Positions 1 to 10,170 of a DNA stretch of 64,000 nucleotides are shown in pieces. Origin of the DNA: Sediminivirga luteola (lineage in GTDB: Bacteria; Actinomycetota; Actinomycetes; Actinomycetales; Brevibacteriaceae); NCBI RefSeq assembly GCF_014639315.1, contig NZ_BMFY01000008.1, positions 62,001-126,000 on the forward strand, written 5' to 3'. The position numbers and the translations under genes were made by a program. The notes under the pieces are model-generated. The model was not told the origin of the DNA, ran no database searches, and worked only from the letters and a program-made list of their open reading frames with translations. Position 1 is the stretch's first letter; every line of letters begins with the position of its first letter.

Positions 1-250
1 GCGCATCGTGGGTCGGTCCGGCCAGGCCCAGGGAGATGACCTCCTCCAGGCCCAGCAGCCGCCGGACGATGATGCTCCGGTGCGCCCAGGGGCAGGCCCG
101 GGCGGCGACGAGCCGGTAGCGTCCGGGCTCGACCGGCCATTCGGCTTGCGGGTCGTCCAGGATCCTGTCCTCGATGTACCGGGTGTCCCGGGCGAACTCG
201 CCCTTGCCCTTCACATAGCTGCCACGGGTGCTGTGATCGTCATCGGCCAT
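1..250 (-). CDS. glutathionyl/mycothiolyl-hydroquinone reductase (Xi-class GST), partial
   Basis: The gene runs off the left edge; its first 83 codons are visible from the ATG at 250-248. A thioredoxin-like N-terminal region carries RACPWAHR at residues 51-58; Cys53 of the CPWA motif is the catalytic cysteine of the Xi class (YqjG/ECM4), which reductively removes thiol adducts from hydroquinones. The flanking RDTRYIEDRI and GLAGPTHD are typical of the actinobacterial branch, where mycothiol probably replaces glutathione (inference). The start is supported by a -10 box TAGGCT six bases upstream and no Shine-Dalgarno, so the transcript is probably leaderless. The gene is divergent from the ABC exporter pair. 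The C-terminal helical domain lies outside the window. Confidence 0.85.
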   Translation of the reverse strand, partial: MADDDHSTRGSYVKGKGEFARDTRYIEDRILDDPQAEWPVEPGRYRLVAARACPWAHRSIIVRRLLGLEEVISLGLAGPTHDA

Positions 251-256
251 GGCTCG

Positions 257-304
257 AGCCTATCGGTGCCGCGGCGGCCTCCGCCAGGGCCGGCGGCCTA
301 TGCT
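257..304. promoter_or_regulatory. divergent leaderless promoters
   Basis: Two -10 boxes face apart: TAGGCT (257-262, minus strand) lies six bases before the ATG at 250, and TATGCT (299-304, plus strand) eight bases before the GTG at 313. Neither start has a Shine-Dalgarno at a usable distance. I see no good -35 match for either. Confidence 0.55.
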
Positions 305-312
305 TAGGAACC

Positions 313-1914
313 GTGCCCCTCCAGTTCCTCTTCTCCGTGCTGTCCTCGCTGGGTCTTGCCGGCGCGATCATCGCCGCGGCCCGGATGGCGGACCTGGGGA
401 GCCGGGACGGAGTGCATCTGGCGGTGGTGCTCGGCTGCACTGCGGTGAGCGTCGCCGCGACGGCGCTGCTGCCCGGGCGGATCGCCGCAGCTACCGGCAC
501 TCGCCGCGCCGGCCTGCGCCGGGCGGCCCTGGGCCGCGTGCTGCGGGCCCAGGATCTCCCCGATGCGGGCCGCGCCGTCGCGGTGCTCGGCGATGACGTG
601 GACCGGGCCGCCGTCTACCGCGGGACCTTCCTGGGGCCGATGCTCGGCAGCCTGACTGCGCCGCTGCTGGTGCTGCTGGCCATCGGGGTGTGGATCGACC
701 CGGTGTCCGCGGCGGTGCTGGCCCTGGCCGCCGCCGTCATCCCGTTCGCGATCCGCGGCTTCCTGGCGCTCACCAAGAAGAGCTCCGGCGCCTACCGGCG
801 GTCCTCGGCGCAGCTAGCGGCGCTGCTGCTCGACGCGCTCCGCGGCCTGGCCACGCTGAGCTACCTGGGTGCGGAACGCGCTTTCGGGCGGAGCCTGGCC
901 CGCCGGGCGGAGGCGCTGCGGCGCAGCGTGCTGCGGGTGCTCGCGGTCAGCCAGTCGATCATCCTGGTGATCGATCTCGTCTTCGTTCTGTTCTTCACGC
1001 TGGGAGCGGCGGCCCTGGCGCTGTGGCGGCTGGAGGACGGCCATATCGGCCCGGCGCAGGCGGCGGCGCTCGTGCTGCTCTCGCTCGTGCTCAGCGAACC
1101 CATCGACCGGGTCGGTCAGTTCTTCTACCAGGGCGCCTCCGGGCGGGCGGCGGAGGCACGCGTGCGGGAACTGGAGTCGCTCCGGCCGCCGTACCCGGAT
1201 GCACCGGGCGTCTCGGTGGCAGACGATCCGGTCGATCCCGGCGGTACGGCCGGCCTTGGCGGCGGACTGCGCGCCGAGAACGTCACCGTCTCCGGTCCGG
1301 ACGGCACCCTCGTCCTGAACGACCTCGACCTGAACGTCCCGGCCGGGAGCACTGTCGGCGTCGTGGGGGAGTCGGGCGCGGGCAAGACGACCCTGCTGCG
1401 GCTGCTCGCCGGCCTGCGCGCCCCCGACTCCGGCCGGATCGTCGTCGCCGGCGCCCAGGCCGCCTCCGCCCCCGATGCCGTGCGCGCCGCCGTGGCCGCG
1501 GTCTCCCAGGAGGCCGGGGTGATCGACGCCAGCATCGCTGCGAACCTGCGCCTGGCCGCGCCCGGCGCCTCGGACGCCGAGCTGTGGGCGGTGCTGGAAC
1601 AGGCCCAGCTGGCGGATGAGGTACGGGCCATGCCCGCGGGCCTGGAGACCCGCACCGGTGAGGCCGGTCGGCTGCTCTCCGGGGGACAGCGTTCCCGCCT
1701 GGCGATCGCCCGGGCGCTGCTGCGCGACGCCCCCGTGCTGCTGCTGGACGAACCCACCGCCCATCTGGATCCGCAGGCCGAGGCCCGGGTCACCGCGGCG
1801 ATCCGCACCGCCGTGGCCGGGCGCACGGCCGTCATCGTCAGCCACCGGCCGGCCGCGCTGGCCGGCGTCACCGATGTCTACGAGCTGCGTGAGGGGAGGC
1901 TGGTGCGCCGATGA
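313..1914 (+). CDS. ABC exporter half-transporter, CydD-like
   Basis: This 533-residue protein fuses an N-terminal membrane domain (hydrophobic segments from residue 2 to about 260) to an ATP-binding domain. Walker A is GESGAGKT (about 353-360), the signature is LSGGQ (about 455), Walker B is VLLLDEPTAHLD (about 475-486), and the H-loop is in VSHRP near the end. The segment LDALRGLATLSYLGAE resembles CydD of the cytochrome bd assembly exporter, which moves cysteine or glutathione out of the cytoplasm. The next gene overlaps by ATGA, so the two probably form a heterodimer. No cydAB genes are in view, so the CydDC assignment rests on similarity only; a heterodimeric multidrug exporter is the alternative. 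Confidence 0.85.
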   Translation: MPLQFLFSVLSSLGLAGAIIAAARMADLGSRDGVHLAVVLGCTAVSVAATALLPGRIAAATGTRRAGLRRAALGRVLRAQDLPDAGRAVAVLGDDVDRAAVYRGTFLGPMLGSLTAPLLVLLAIGVWIDPVSAAVLALAAAVIPFAIRGFLALTKKSSGAYRRSSAQLAALLLDALRGLATLSYLGAERAFGRSLARRAEALRRSVLRVLAVSQSIILVIDLVFVLFFTLGAAALALWRLEDGHIGPAQAAALVLLSLVLSEPIDRVGQFFYQGASGRAAEARVRELESLRPPYPDAPGVSVADDPVDPGGTAGLGGGLRAENVTVSGPDGTLVLNDLDLNVPAGSTVGVVGESGAGKTTLLRLLAGLRAPDSGRIVVAGAQAASAPDAVRAAVAAVSQEAGVIDASIAANLRLAAPGASDAELWAVLEQAQLADEVRAMPAGLETRTGEAGRLLSGGQRSRLAIARALLRDAPVLLLDEPTAHLDPQAEARVTAAIRTAVAGRTAVIVSHRPAALAGVTDVYELREGRLVRR

Positions 1915-3557
1915 CCGTCCTGCTCCGGCTGGCCCGCCGGCTGCCGCTGTGGCCCGTGCTCGGATCCTGCCTGTCCGGCGTGCTCCGTCACGCGCTGGGA
2001 GTGTTGATCGTCGGCCTGGCCATGCACGCCGTGCTCTCCGCCGCTGCCGGTTCCGGCGGGGGCGCGCTGCCGGTGCTGGGCGTGCTCCTGGGCCTGTCCG
2101 TGCTGCGGGGCGCGGCCCGCTACCTGGAGCAGTACCTGGGGCATCAGGTGGCGTTCTCCGCGCTGGCGCGGCTGCGGCTGGACTACTACGAGAGCCTGAT
2201 TCCGCAGGCCCCCGCCGTCGTGGCGGCCCAGCGCAGCGGCGACCAGCTCGAAGCCGCCACCCGGGACATCGACCGGATCGAGACCTTCTACGCCCACACC
2301 CTCGCCCCCGTCGTCTCGGCGGTGGCGGTGCTGGCCGGCACGGCCACAGCGGTGCTGCTGCTCGGCTCCGGCCCGGCGGCGCTGCTGGTGGCGCTCCTGC
2401 TCGGTGCTCAGCTGCTGCTGGTCCCGGCGATCGGAGCCCGGCTGCTGCTCGCCGCAGCCGGGAAACAGGGGGCGGTGCGAGCCCGGGCCAGCGCCCTGGT
2501 CGCCGATGCGGTCGCCGCCCGCGACGACATCGTCCTGGCCGGCGCCCCGGACCGGATCCAGGCACAGGTCGCGGCGCTGGACGAGGAGGTCGCCGCCGTC
2601 GAGCGGCGCGGCGCCCGGATCCAGGCGCTGCGACGCGGCCTCACCCGCGCGTTGCTGCTGACCGGCGTCCTGCTGCCGGTCGTGTGGCCGGGCGGGTTGA
2701 GCCTGGACCAGCAGACAGGCCTGCTGGTCGCCGGCCTGTTCTTCGCCGCGCACCTGCCGGTGGCGGCGGTGGACGGCAGTCTCACGGCGCTGGCCGCGGC
2801 GCAGGCGGCGGCCGCGCGGTACCTGGAACGGTGCGATGCCCCGCCGGCCGTCCCTGCGCTGCTGGCTCCCCAACCGGCCCCGCAGCCGGTGAGGGGCAGC
2901 ACCCCCAGGCTCCCGGAGGGTCCTCTGGACGTGGCGCTCGAAGGCGTGCGGTTCGGCTACCCCGGACAACCCGGCGCGCGGCCGGTCCTGGACGGCCTCA
3001 GCTTCTGGCTCCCGGCCGGCGCCCGGGCCGCACTGACCGGCGGCACCGGAAGCGGCAAGAGCACGGTCGCGGCATTGCTGACCCGCACCTACGATCCCGA
3101 GGCCGGGCAGGTACGCATCGGCGGCGCCGATCTGCGCGGCATCCCGCCCGAGCAGGTACGAGCCCAGGTCGTCCTGGTGGAGCAGAATCCCCATATCTTC
3201 GCCGCGAGCCTGCTGGACAACGCCCGGCTGGGCAGCGACGCCGGCGAGGAGGAGGTCGCCGAGACCCTGCGCGCCCTCGGCCTGGACGCGCTCGTCGACC
3301 GCGGACTCGGCACTCGCATCGGAGGTCAGCGCCAGCCCGTCTCCGGCGGGCAGGCGCAGCGGATCGGGCTGGCCCGCGCCCTGCTGAAGCGGCCGCCGGT
3401 CCTGATCCTCGACGAGGCCACCAGCCAGCTGGACGCGGCCACGCAGGACCGGGTCATGGACGTGATCGAGTCACGCCTGCCGGAGACCACCATCGTGCAC
3501 ATCCTGCACCGCACCGAGCTGCTTCAGCGCTGCACCCACCACATCGCGCTGGAGTGA
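1911..3557 (+). CDS. ABC exporter half-transporter, CydC-like
   Basis: This 548-residue partner of the preceding gene has a membrane domain to about residue 300, then an ATPase with Walker A GGTGSGKST (about 377-385), signature VSGGQ (about 477) and Walker B VLILDEATSQLD (about 497-508). The RYLEQYLGHQVAF and RSGDQLEAATRDIDRIETFY stretches match the pattern of CydC proteins. It starts inside the stop codon of the first gene, implying translational coupling. Both Walker B motifs end in an acidic residue (DEP, DEA), so both sites may hydrolyse ATP. Substrate is not readable from sequence; a thiol such as cysteine or mycothiol is an inference from the CydC likeness and the divergent thiol-dependent reductase. 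It ends 25 bases before the convergent acyl-CoA ligase. Confidence 0.85.
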   Translation: MTVLLRLARRLPLWPVLGSCLSGVLRHALGVLIVGLAMHAVLSAAAGSGGGALPVLGVLLGLSVLRGAARYLEQYLGHQVAFSALARLRLDYYESLIPQAPAVVAAQRSGDQLEAATRDIDRIETFYAHTLAPVVSAVAVLAGTATAVLLLGSGPAALLVALLLGAQLLLVPAIGARLLLAAAGKQGAVRARASALVADAVAARDDIVLAGAPDRIQAQVAALDEEVAAVERRGARIQALRRGLTRALLLTGVLLPVVWPGGLSLDQQTGLLVAGLFFAAHLPVAAVDGSLTALAAAQAAAARYLERCDAPPAVPALLAPQPAPQPVRGSTPRLPEGPLDVALEGVRFGYPGQPGARPVLDGLSFWLPAGARAALTGGTGSGKSTVAALLTRTYDPEAGQVRIGGADLRGIPPEQVRAQVVLVEQNPHIFAASLLDNARLGSDAGEEEVAETLRALGLDALVDRGLGTRIGGQRQPVSGGQAQRIGLARALLKRPPVLILDEATSQLDAATQDRVMDVIESRLPETTIVHILHRTELLQRCTHHIALE

Positions 3558-3582
3558 AGCGGCACTGAACTGAAGGCAGGCC

Positions 3583-5430
3583 TCAGGCGTAGATCTCCTC
3601 GATCTGCTCGGCGTAGTCCTCGTACACCACATGGCGCTTGACCGACTGCTTGGCCGAAAGATGACCGGAGGCCTCGGAGAACACATCGGGCAGGATGGTG
3701 AACTTCTTGATCTGCTCGGCACGCGAGACGCTCTCGTTGACCCGGTCCACGAGGTCCTGGATGGCGCTGCGTACCGCCGGATGCGCAGCGGCTTCGGCCA
3801 CGTCCATCTCCGGCAGGCCGTGGTTCTTCAGCCAGGCCGGCAGCATCTCCGGATCCAGGGTGAACAGCGCGGCGATGAAGTGCCGGTTGTCGCCGATGAC
3901 GACCGGCTGGCCCACCACGGGGTGGCGGCGTAGCTGGTCCTCCAGCACCGCAGGGGCCACGTTCTTGCCGGCCGAGGTCACCAGGATCTCCTTGCTGCGG
4001 CCGGTGATGGTCAGATAGCCGTCGGTGTCCATGCTGCCCAGATCGCCGGTGCGGAACCAGCCGTCCTCGGTGAAGCTCTCCGCCGTGGCCTCCTCGTTGC
4101 GCCAGTATCCCTGGAAGACGCACAGCCCCTTGGCCTGCACCTCCTCGCCCTCGCCGATGCGGATCTCACAGCCCGGCAGCGGCACCCCCACGGTGCCGAT
4201 CTTGCTCTTGACCGGCAGGTTCACCGTCACCGGGGCGGTGGTCTCGGTGAGCCCGTACCCCTCCAGGATGGTCACCCCGAGACCCCGGTAGAAGTGGCCC
4301 AGATGGGCGCCGAGCGGACCGCCGCCGGAGACGGCGTACTCCACGTTGTTGCCCATCGCCTGGCGCAGCTTGGAGTACACCAGCCGGTCGAACAGGCGGT
4401 GCTGGAGCCGCAGCCCGGCCGGCACCCGGCCGGCGTCGAGGGCGCGGGAGTACGCCACCGCCACTCGCTCGGCCCGGCGGAAGATCGCGACCTTCGCCTT
4501 GCCGCCGGCCTGCGCCTTCGACAGGGCGGAGTTGAACACCTTCTCGAACACGCGCGGCACCGCCAGGATGTAGCTGGGCCGGAAGGACGCCAGATCGGCC
4601 GGCAGGTCCGCCAGGTCCGCGGTATGGGCCAGGGTGCTGCGGGTGTACACCGCCAGCACCTGCACGAACCGGGCGAAGACGTGCGCCAGGGGGAGGAAAA
4701 GCAGGCAGCGGGGAGTCCCGGCGAAGACCTCGGGAATGGTGTGCAGCGCCGCCTGCGCCGTGAGCACGAAGTTGTGGTGGCTCAGCTCGCAGCCCTTCGA
4801 GGGCCCGGTGGTCCCGGAGGTGTAGATGAGCGTGGCCGGATCCTCCGGGGAGACCTGCGCGCGCTGGGCGGCGGCGTCCTCGTCGCCGACCGCCTCGCCG
4901 GAGCGGGCGAGCTCCTCGAAGCCGCCCTCCTGGTAGACCCAGCTGCGTAGCGTCTCCGGCAGCGAACCCCCAGAGCCGGAACCGGACTCGTCCCTGGCGT
5001 GCCGCAGCGCCTCGTCCAGCCGGCCGGCGTGGGCGGCGCTCTCGGCGAAGGCGACCTCGACGCCGGAGTCCTCGATCATCCAGGCCAGCTGGGCCTTGGA
5101 GGAGGTCTCGTAGAACGGGACGGTGACCGCCCCGGCGCACCAGATGGCGAAATCGGCGACCGTCCACTCGTAGGAGGTCCGGCCCAGCAGGCCCACCCGG
5201 TCACCGGCGCGCACGCCGGCCGCAATGAGCCCCTTGGCCACGCCCAGTACCTGATCGCGGAACCGCGCGGCGCTCACGGCGGACCAGTCTCCGCCGGAGT
5301 CCTTGCGTTCGAACAGCACCCGTTCGGGTTCCTCCGCCGCGATCCGGACGATCAGCTCTCCGAGCGTGATCCGGTCATCGAGCGGGTAATCGATGGGGGT
5401 GGCGATGTGCGATTTCACTGATGCGGGCAC
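3583..5430 (-). CDS. long-chain fatty acyl-CoA ligase (FadD15/AMP-binding family)
   Basis: The 615-residue protein activates fatty acids with ATP and CoA through an acyl-adenylate. It has the AMP-binding P-loop [11 protein letters not shown] (about 204-214), GYGLTETT (about 392-399), the hinge segment GWFRTGDLG and the C-terminal lysine region [18 protein letters not shown]. The reading frame is open to a GTG at 5460, but the GTG at 5430 has AGAGGAG seven bases upstream (5438-5444), so I use it; the N-terminus is then MPASVKSH. It is a single gene between the convergent ABC pair and divergent leuS. Length and motif spacing fit actinobacterial FadD15-type ligases. Its chain-length preference cannot be told from sequence. 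Confidence 0.9.
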   Translation of the reverse strand: MPASVKSHIATPIDYPLDDRITLGELIVRIAAEEPERVLFERKDSGGDWSAVSAARFRDQVLGVAKGLIAAGVRAGDRVGLLGRTSYEWTVADFAIWCAGAVTVPFYETSSKAQLAWMIEDSGVEVAFAESAAHAGRLDEALRHARDESGSGSGGSLPETLRSWVYQEGGFEELARSGEAVGDEDAAAQRAQVSPEDPATLIYTSGTTGPSKGCELSHHNFVLTAQAALHTIPEVFAGTPRCLLFLPLAHVFARFVQVLAVYTRSTLAHTADLADLPADLASFRPSYILAVPRVFEKVFNSALSKAQAGGKAKVAIFRRAERVAVAYSRALDAGRVPAGLRLQHRLFDRLVYSKLRQAMGNNVEYAVSGGGPLGAHLGHFYRGLGVTILEGYGLTETTAPVTVNLPVKSKIGTVGVPLPGCEIRIGEGEEVQAKGLCVFQGYWRNEEATAESFTEDGWFRTGDLGSMDTDGYLTITGRSKEILVTSAGKNVAPAVLEDQLRRHPVVGQPVVIGDNRHFIAALFTLDPEMLPAWLKNHGLPEMDVAEAAAHPAVRSAIQDLVDRVNESVSRAEQIKKFTILPDVFSEASGHLSAKQSVKRHVVYEDYAEQIEEIYA

Positions 5431-5606
5431 TGGCGGGCTCCTCTCATCGCGCGGGGCCACTGCGTTGTGGTTCCCTCTACCTTAGTCGGTGGACGAGGGA
5501 CGAGCCCAAGAATCCGGTACCGCTCGGCGCTAAGCTTAGGGGGTGGTGTGCGCCGTACCGTCGCATGCCCGCTTCGAGGTTCGGACCGCAGGAGGACACC
5601 ATCACC

Positions 5607-8558
5607 ATGAGCGCTCAGGCTCACCCGGCCCCCCAGGCCCCCGCACAGGACGCAAGCGGCACCTGGAAGTACGATGCTGCGCTCGCGGGCCGGATCGAGC
5701 TCAAGTGGCAGGATCGCTGGGAGGCCGAGGGCACCTTCGAGGCCCCCAACCCCACCGGGCCGCTGGCTACCACCCGGCGCGGCGCCACGGTCTCCCCGGG
5801 ACCCGGGGCCGCGGGGGAGAAGCTCTACGTGATGGACATGTTCCCGTACCCGTCCGGCAAGGGCCTGCATGTGGGCCATCCGCTGGGCTATCTGGCCACG
5901 GACGTGCTGGCCCGGTACAACCGGATGCGCGGCAAGAACGTCATGCACGCCCTGGCCTATGACGCCTTCGGCCTTCCCGCGGAGCAGTACGCCGTCCAGA
6001 CCGGCCAGCATCCGCGCGTCACGACCGAGGAGAACATCGCCAATATGCGGCGCCAGCTGCGCCGCCTGGGCCTGGGCCACGACGCCCGCCGGACCTTCGC
6101 GACGACGGATCCGGAGTTCGTGAAGTGGACGCAGTGGATCTTCCTGCAGATCTTCAACTCCTGGTACGACGCGGACGCCGACGGCGGGGCCGGCAAGGCA
6201 CGTCCCATCGCCGAGCTGGTGGCCCAGTTCGCCGATGGCTCCCGTGCCCTGCCCGGGGACTACGCCGGCCGGAGCTGGGAGGAGCTGAGCGCGCGCGAGC
6301 GCGAGGACGTGCTGCACGGCTACCGGCTGGCCTACGTCTCCGAGTCCCCGGTCAACTGGTGCCCTGGCCTGGGCACGGTCCTGGCCAATGAGGAGGTCAC
6401 CCCGGAGGGTCGCTCCGAGCGCGGCAACTTCCCGGTGTTCCAGCGCAATCTGAAGCAGTGGAACATGCGGATCACCGCCTACGCCGACCGGCTGATCGAC
6501 GATCTGGACCACGTGGACTGGCCCGAGGCGGTCAAGTCCATGCAGCGGAACTGGATCGGCCGCTCCACCGGCGCGCACGTCCGGTTCGCCCTGACCGGCA
6601 GCGGAGGCACCGAGAGCGCACCTGAGGACATCACGGTCTTCACCACGCGCCCGGACACCCTGTTCGGCGCCACCTACGTCGTCCTTGCCCCGGAGCATCC
6701 GCTGGTGGACCGGCTGCTGGCAGAGCCCTCCGCAGCGGGCTGGGAGCCTGGCGTCCCCGAAGCATGGCGGGGCGGCGCGGCCACACCGGCCGAGGCGGTG
6801 CGGTCCTACCGCGCCGCCGCGGCCGCCAAGACTCCCGCCGAACGCCAGGAGGACAAGGAGAAGACGGGTGTCTTCACCGGCGGTTACGCGATCAACCCGG
6901 TCACGGGGGACCGGCTGCCGGTCTTCATCGCCGACTACGTGCTGATGGGGTACGGCACCGGTGCCATCATGGCGGTGCCCGGCGGGGACGAGCGGGACCA
7001 CGAGTTCGCCCTGGCGTTCGGCCTGCCCATCGTGCCCACCGTCGCCGCGCCGGAAGGCCACGAGGGCGTGTGGACCGGCGATGGCGAGGTGATCAACTCC
7101 GCCAATGAGCGCATCGACCTCAACGGCATGTCCGTCGCGGAGGCCAAGGAGGCAATCATCGCCTGGCTGGAGCGGTCCGGCAGCGGCGAGGGCACCACGA
7201 CGTACCGGCTGCGGGACTGGCTGTTCTCCCGGCAGCGGTACTGGGGGGAGCCGTTCCCCATCGTCTACGACGAGGACGGCACCGCCATCGCGCTGCCCGA
7301 GGATCAGCTGCCGGTGGACCTGCCGGAGGTGGACGACTTCTCCCCGCGGACCTTCCCGGAGGACGATCTGACCAGCGAGCCCGAGCCGCCGCTGGGACGC
7401 GCCGCGGACTGGGTGCACGTGACCCTGGATCTGGGCGACGGGCCCAAGCGGTACCGGCGGGAGACCAATACGATGCCCAACTGGGCCGGTTCCTCCTGGT
7501 ACCAGCTTCGGTACGCCGATCCCGCCAACGACCAGGCGCCGGTCGATACCGTCAACGAGGCCTACTGGCTCGGTCCCCGCGGGCAGGGCCATTCCGGCGG
7601 CGCCGATCTGTACATCGGCGGGGTGGAGCACGCCGTGCTGCACCTGCTCTACGCCCGGTTCTGGCATAAGGTGCTGTACGACCTGGGGCATATCAGCTCG
7701 TTCGAGCCGTTCCACAAGCTGGTCAACCAGGGCTACATCCAGGCCTACGCCTACACCGACGAGCGCGGTGCCTATGTGCCGGCCGCCGAGGTGGCCGAGC
7801 GCGTGGACGAGAGCGGGGAGTCCACCTTCTGGTACCAGGGCGCACAGGTGCGCCGCGAGTACGGGAAGATGGGCAAATCGCTCAAGAACATCGTTACCCC
7901 CGACGACATGTACGCCGAGTACGGCGCGGACACCTTCCGGGTGTACGAGATGTCGATGGGGCCGCTGGAGCTGTCCCGCGCCTGGGAGACCCGGGCCGTC
8001 GTCGGCGCCCAGCGGTTCCTGCAGCGGGTGTGGCGCCTGGTGGTGGACGAGGAGACCGGCGAGACCGTCGTCACCGGCGGGGAACTGGACGAGGCGACCC
8101 TGCGGGTGCTGCACGCCACCATCGCCGGGGTGCACGAGGACATGGAGGCGATGCGGTTCAACACCGCCATCGCCAAGCTCATCGTCCTGGTGAACCACCT
8201 GACGAAGGAGGGCATCACCGCCCGTGCCGCCGTCGAGCCGCTGGTGCAGCTGCTGAGCCCCTTCGCCCCGCACATCGCGGAGGAGCTGTGGGAGCGGCTG
8301 GGCCACGCCGGGACGATCACCTACCAGCCACTGCCGGCCGCCGATGAGTCCTATCTGGTCGCCGAGACCGTCACCTGCGTGGTCCAGGTCAAGGGCAAGG
8401 TCAGGGACCGGCTGGAGGTGAGCCCGGACATCGATCCGGCTGAGCTGGAGCGCCTGGCACTGGCCAGCACCGGCGCGCAGCGGACCCTGGCCGGCGCCGG
8501 GGTTCGCAAGGTGATCGTGCGCGCCCCCAAGCTGGTGAACATCGTCCCCGAGGGCTGA
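5607..8558 (+). CDS. leuS: leucyl-tRNA synthetase
   Basis: Class Ia synthetase charging tRNA-Leu. The HIGH-type motif is in [15 protein letters not shown] (about 81-95), the KMSKS-type motif is GKMGKS (753-758), and the CP1 editing domain lies between, with [21 protein letters not shown]. At 983 residues it is about 120 longer than the E. coli enzyme; extra segments occur at about residues 45-70 and 190-225 (acidic, with [13 protein letters not shown]), as in other actinobacteria. The frame is open upstream to 5421, but the ATG at 5607 with GGAGG at 5591-5595 gives the expected N-terminus. A likely -10 box TAAGCT lies at 5531-5536. A 6-bp hairpin follows the stop. Confidence 0.96.
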   Translation: MSAQAHPAPQAPAQDASGTWKYDAALAGRIELKWQDRWEAEGTFEAPNPTGPLATTRRGATVSPGPGAAGEKLYVMDMFPYPSGKGLHVGHPLGYLATDVLARYNRMRGKNVMHALAYDAFGLPAEQYAVQTGQHPRVTTEENIANMRRQLRRLGLGHDARRTFATTDPEFVKWTQWIFLQIFNSWYDADADGGAGKARPIAELVAQFADGSRALPGDYAGRSWEELSAREREDVLHGYRLAYVSESPVNWCPGLGTVLANEEVTPEGRSERGNFPVFQRNLKQWNMRITAYADRLIDDLDHVDWPEAVKSMQRNWIGRSTGAHVRFALTGSGGTESAPEDITVFTTRPDTLFGATYVVLAPEHPLVDRLLAEPSAAGWEPGVPEAWRGGAATPAEAVRSYRAAAAAKTPAERQEDKEKTGVFTGGYAINPVTGDRLPVFIADYVLMGYGTGAIMAVPGGDERDHEFALAFGLPIVPTVAAPEGHEGVWTGDGEVINSANERIDLNGMSVAEAKEAIIAWLERSGSGEGTTTYRLRDWLFSRQRYWGEPFPIVYDEDGTAIALPEDQLPVDLPEVDDFSPRTFPEDDLTSEPEPPLGRAADWVHVTLDLGDGPKRYRRETNTMPNWAGSSWYQLRYADPANDQAPVDTVNEAYWLGPRGQGHSGGADLYIGGVEHAVLHLLYARFWHKVLYDLGHISSFEPFHKLVNQGYIQAYAYTDERGAYVPAAEVAERVDESGESTFWYQGAQVRREYGKMGKSLKNIVTPDDMYAEYGADTFRVYEMSMGPLELSRAWETRAVVGAQRFLQRVWRLVVDEETGETVVTGGELDEATLRVLHATIAGVHEDMEAMRFNTAIAKLIVLVNHLTKEGITARAAVEPLVQLLSPFAPHIAEELWERLGHAGTITYQPLPAADESYLVAETVTCVVQVKGKVRDRLEVSPDIDPAELERLALASTGAQRTLAGAGVRKVIVRAPKLVNIVPEG

Positions 8559-8576
8559 CCGGCGTACCGGCGCCGG
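8559..8576 (+). terminator. hairpin after leuS
   Basis: CCGGCG-taccgg-CGCCGG begins directly after the leuS stop codon. There is no T-run, so it is a terminator-like hairpin rather than a classical intrinsic terminator. Confidence 0.4.
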
Positions 8577-8611
8577 CAGGGCTGTTCACGTCCGCGATAC
8601 ACGGCGCGCGC

Positions 8612-8617
8612 TACGCT
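8612..8617 (+). promoter_or_regulatory. -10 box of nadE (leaderless)
   Basis: TACGCT is followed after six bases by the nadE ATG at 8624. No Shine-Dalgarno lies between, so transcription should begin at or next to the start codon. Confidence 0.5.
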
Positions 8618-8623
8618 GGTGCC

Positions 8624-9451
8624 ATGACGACATCGCTGCGTGAAGAGATCATCCAGGCACTGAACGTCTCGCCCCGGATCGACCCGGAGCAGGAGATCCG
8701 CAGGCGGATCGACTTCCTGAAGTCCTACACGCGCGCCTCCGGCACCGCCGGTTTCGTGCTGGGCATCTCCGGCGGCCAGGACTCCTCCCTGGCCGGCCGG
8801 CTGGCGCAGCTGGCGGCCGAGGAACTGCGCGCCGAGGGCGTTCAGGCGCGGTTCCGCGCCGTGCGGCTGCCGTACGGCACGCAGCACGACGAGGACGACG
8901 CTCAGCTGGCCCTGACGTTCATCCAGCCCGACGAGTCGATCGTGTTCAACGTCGCCGGTGCCGTCGACGGGCTGGAGTCCGAGTACGCCCGCGCCATGAA
9001 CGAGCCGATCACGGATTTCAACAAGGGCAACGCCAAGGCGCGTTCGCGGATGATGGCGCAGTACGCCATCGCGGGGGAGCACAAGAGCCTGGTGATCGGC
9101 ACCGACCACGCCGCGGAGGCGGTCACCGGCTTCTTCACCAAGTACGGCGACGGCGGCGCCGATGTGCTGCCGCTTTCGGGTCTGACCAAACGGCAGGGCG
9201 GCGCGCTGCTGCAGGCCCTGGGGGCACCGGAGCGACTGTGGACCAAGCCGCCGACCGCCGATCTGCTGGATGCCACCCCGGGGCAGTCGGATGAGACGGA
9301 ACTGGGCATCGGCTACGCCGACATCGACGACTACCTGGAGGGCAAGGAGGTCCCGGCAGAGGTCGCCGAGGCCATCGAGACCCGGTATGTGGCCACCCGG
9401 CACAAGCGCGAGCTGCCGGCGACCCTGTTCGACTCCTGGTGGCAGGCATGA
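8624..9451 (+). CDS. nadE: NH3-dependent NAD+ synthetase
   Basis: This 275-residue enzyme amidates nicotinic acid adenine dinucleotide to NAD+ using ATP and ammonia. The ATP-pyrophosphatase loop SGGQDSS is at residues 49-55, and the C-terminal half has KTKPPTADL-type sequence ([19 protein letters not shown]). The length is the same as E. coli NadE. There is no N-terminal nitrilase-type glutaminase domain, so it uses free ammonia rather than glutamine. It probably has a leaderless transcript. The next gene starts inside its stop codon (ATGA), so a small membrane protein of unknown role is co-translated with it. Confidence 0.95.
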   Translation: MTTSLREEIIQALNVSPRIDPEQEIRRRIDFLKSYTRASGTAGFVLGISGGQDSSLAGRLAQLAAEELRAEGVQARFRAVRLPYGTQHDEDDAQLALTFIQPDESIVFNVAGAVDGLESEYARAMNEPITDFNKGNAKARSRMMAQYAIAGEHKSLVIGTDHAAEAVTGFFTKYGDGGADVLPLSGLTKRQGGALLQALGAPERLWTKPPTADLLDATPGQSDETELGIGYADIDDYLEGKEVPAEVAEAIETRYVATRHKRELPATLFDSWWQA

Positions 9452-10125
9452 GCATCGTCCCTCCCGGCGGCGATGGTCACGGCGCTGCCGGCGGGGACGA
9501 GGAACCAGTCGAGGGCGAGGTCGTCGACGGTCCCGCCGGGGCCTCCACCGAGAGCGAGGCCGCCGCGGCCGAGCTGGCCACCCTGGCACAGCTGGCCGCC
9601 CGCGGGCTGTACACGCCCGGCGTGGCGCTGGGCGGCATCGCTGCCGGGCTCGGACTGATCCTGGGCGCGGCGTCCTTCCCGGCCTGGGACGGCAGCCGTT
9701 TCGTCTCGGTGCTCTCCTGCCTCGTCGCCGTCCTCCTGCTGCTGTGCGGCGGCTACCTGATCGCCACAGGCTTGGCCGCGCGCCGCGCGGTGCGCGAGCC
9801 GGAGACCATCCGGCGGGCCTTCACCATGGCGCTGCAGGAACGGCGGAACCAGCAGCCGCCGGGCTCCGGGGGCTCGTTCGAGCGGGATCTCATCGGGGAG
9901 ACGCTGTTCCCGGGCATGCCCGGCGGCGGCCGGGTGCGCAACACCCGGGCGCTGTTCACCGCGCTGGGTCAGCTGCCCGGCCGCTGGCGCGAGTACCCTC
10001 AGCTGCGGCCCTTCCTGAAACCGGTCACGACGGTCGCCACCCGCTGCGCCATCGCGGCGGGACTGGGCATCCCGGCCGGGCTGTTCCTGCTGATCCTCGC
10101 CGCCATCGCCGCGCTCGTCGGCTGA
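9448..10125 (+). CDS. membrane protein of unknown function
   Basis: I do not recognise this 225-residue protein. An acidic, Ala/Gly-rich N-terminus (about 1-45) is followed by two hydrophobic segments (about 57-75 and 83-105), a charged central part with arginine clusters ([15 protein letters not shown]) and one C-terminal hydrophobic segment (about 195-224). It begins at the ATG overlapping the nadE stop, which suggests co-expression but says little about role. It ends 45 bases before the convergent gene at 10171. The glycine-rich stretch PPGSGGSF in the middle is probably a linker. Confidence 0.75.
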   Translation: MSIVPPGGDGHGAAGGDEEPVEGEVVDGPAGASTESEAAAAELATLAQLAARGLYTPGVALGGIAAGLGLILGAASFPAWDGSRFVSVLSCLVAVLLLLCGGYLIATGLAARRAVREPETIRRAFTMALQERRNQQPPGSGGSFERDLIGETLFPGMPGGGRVRNTRALFTALGQLPGRWREYPQLRPFLKPVTTVATRCAIAAGLGIPAGLFLLILAAIAALVG

Positions 10126-10170
10126 TCCCCGCCGGACCCGCCGAGTCGGCTGAGCCCGGTTCGGTCTGGT

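Noticed and set aside
5458-5460. GTG at 5460 as start of the acyl-CoA ligase
   Set aside because: The GTG at 5430 has AGAGGAG at proper distance; the earlier one does not.
5415-8306. 963-codon open frame opposite leuS
   Set aside because: Antisense shadow of leuS, with compositionally biased translation and no ribosome-binding site of note.
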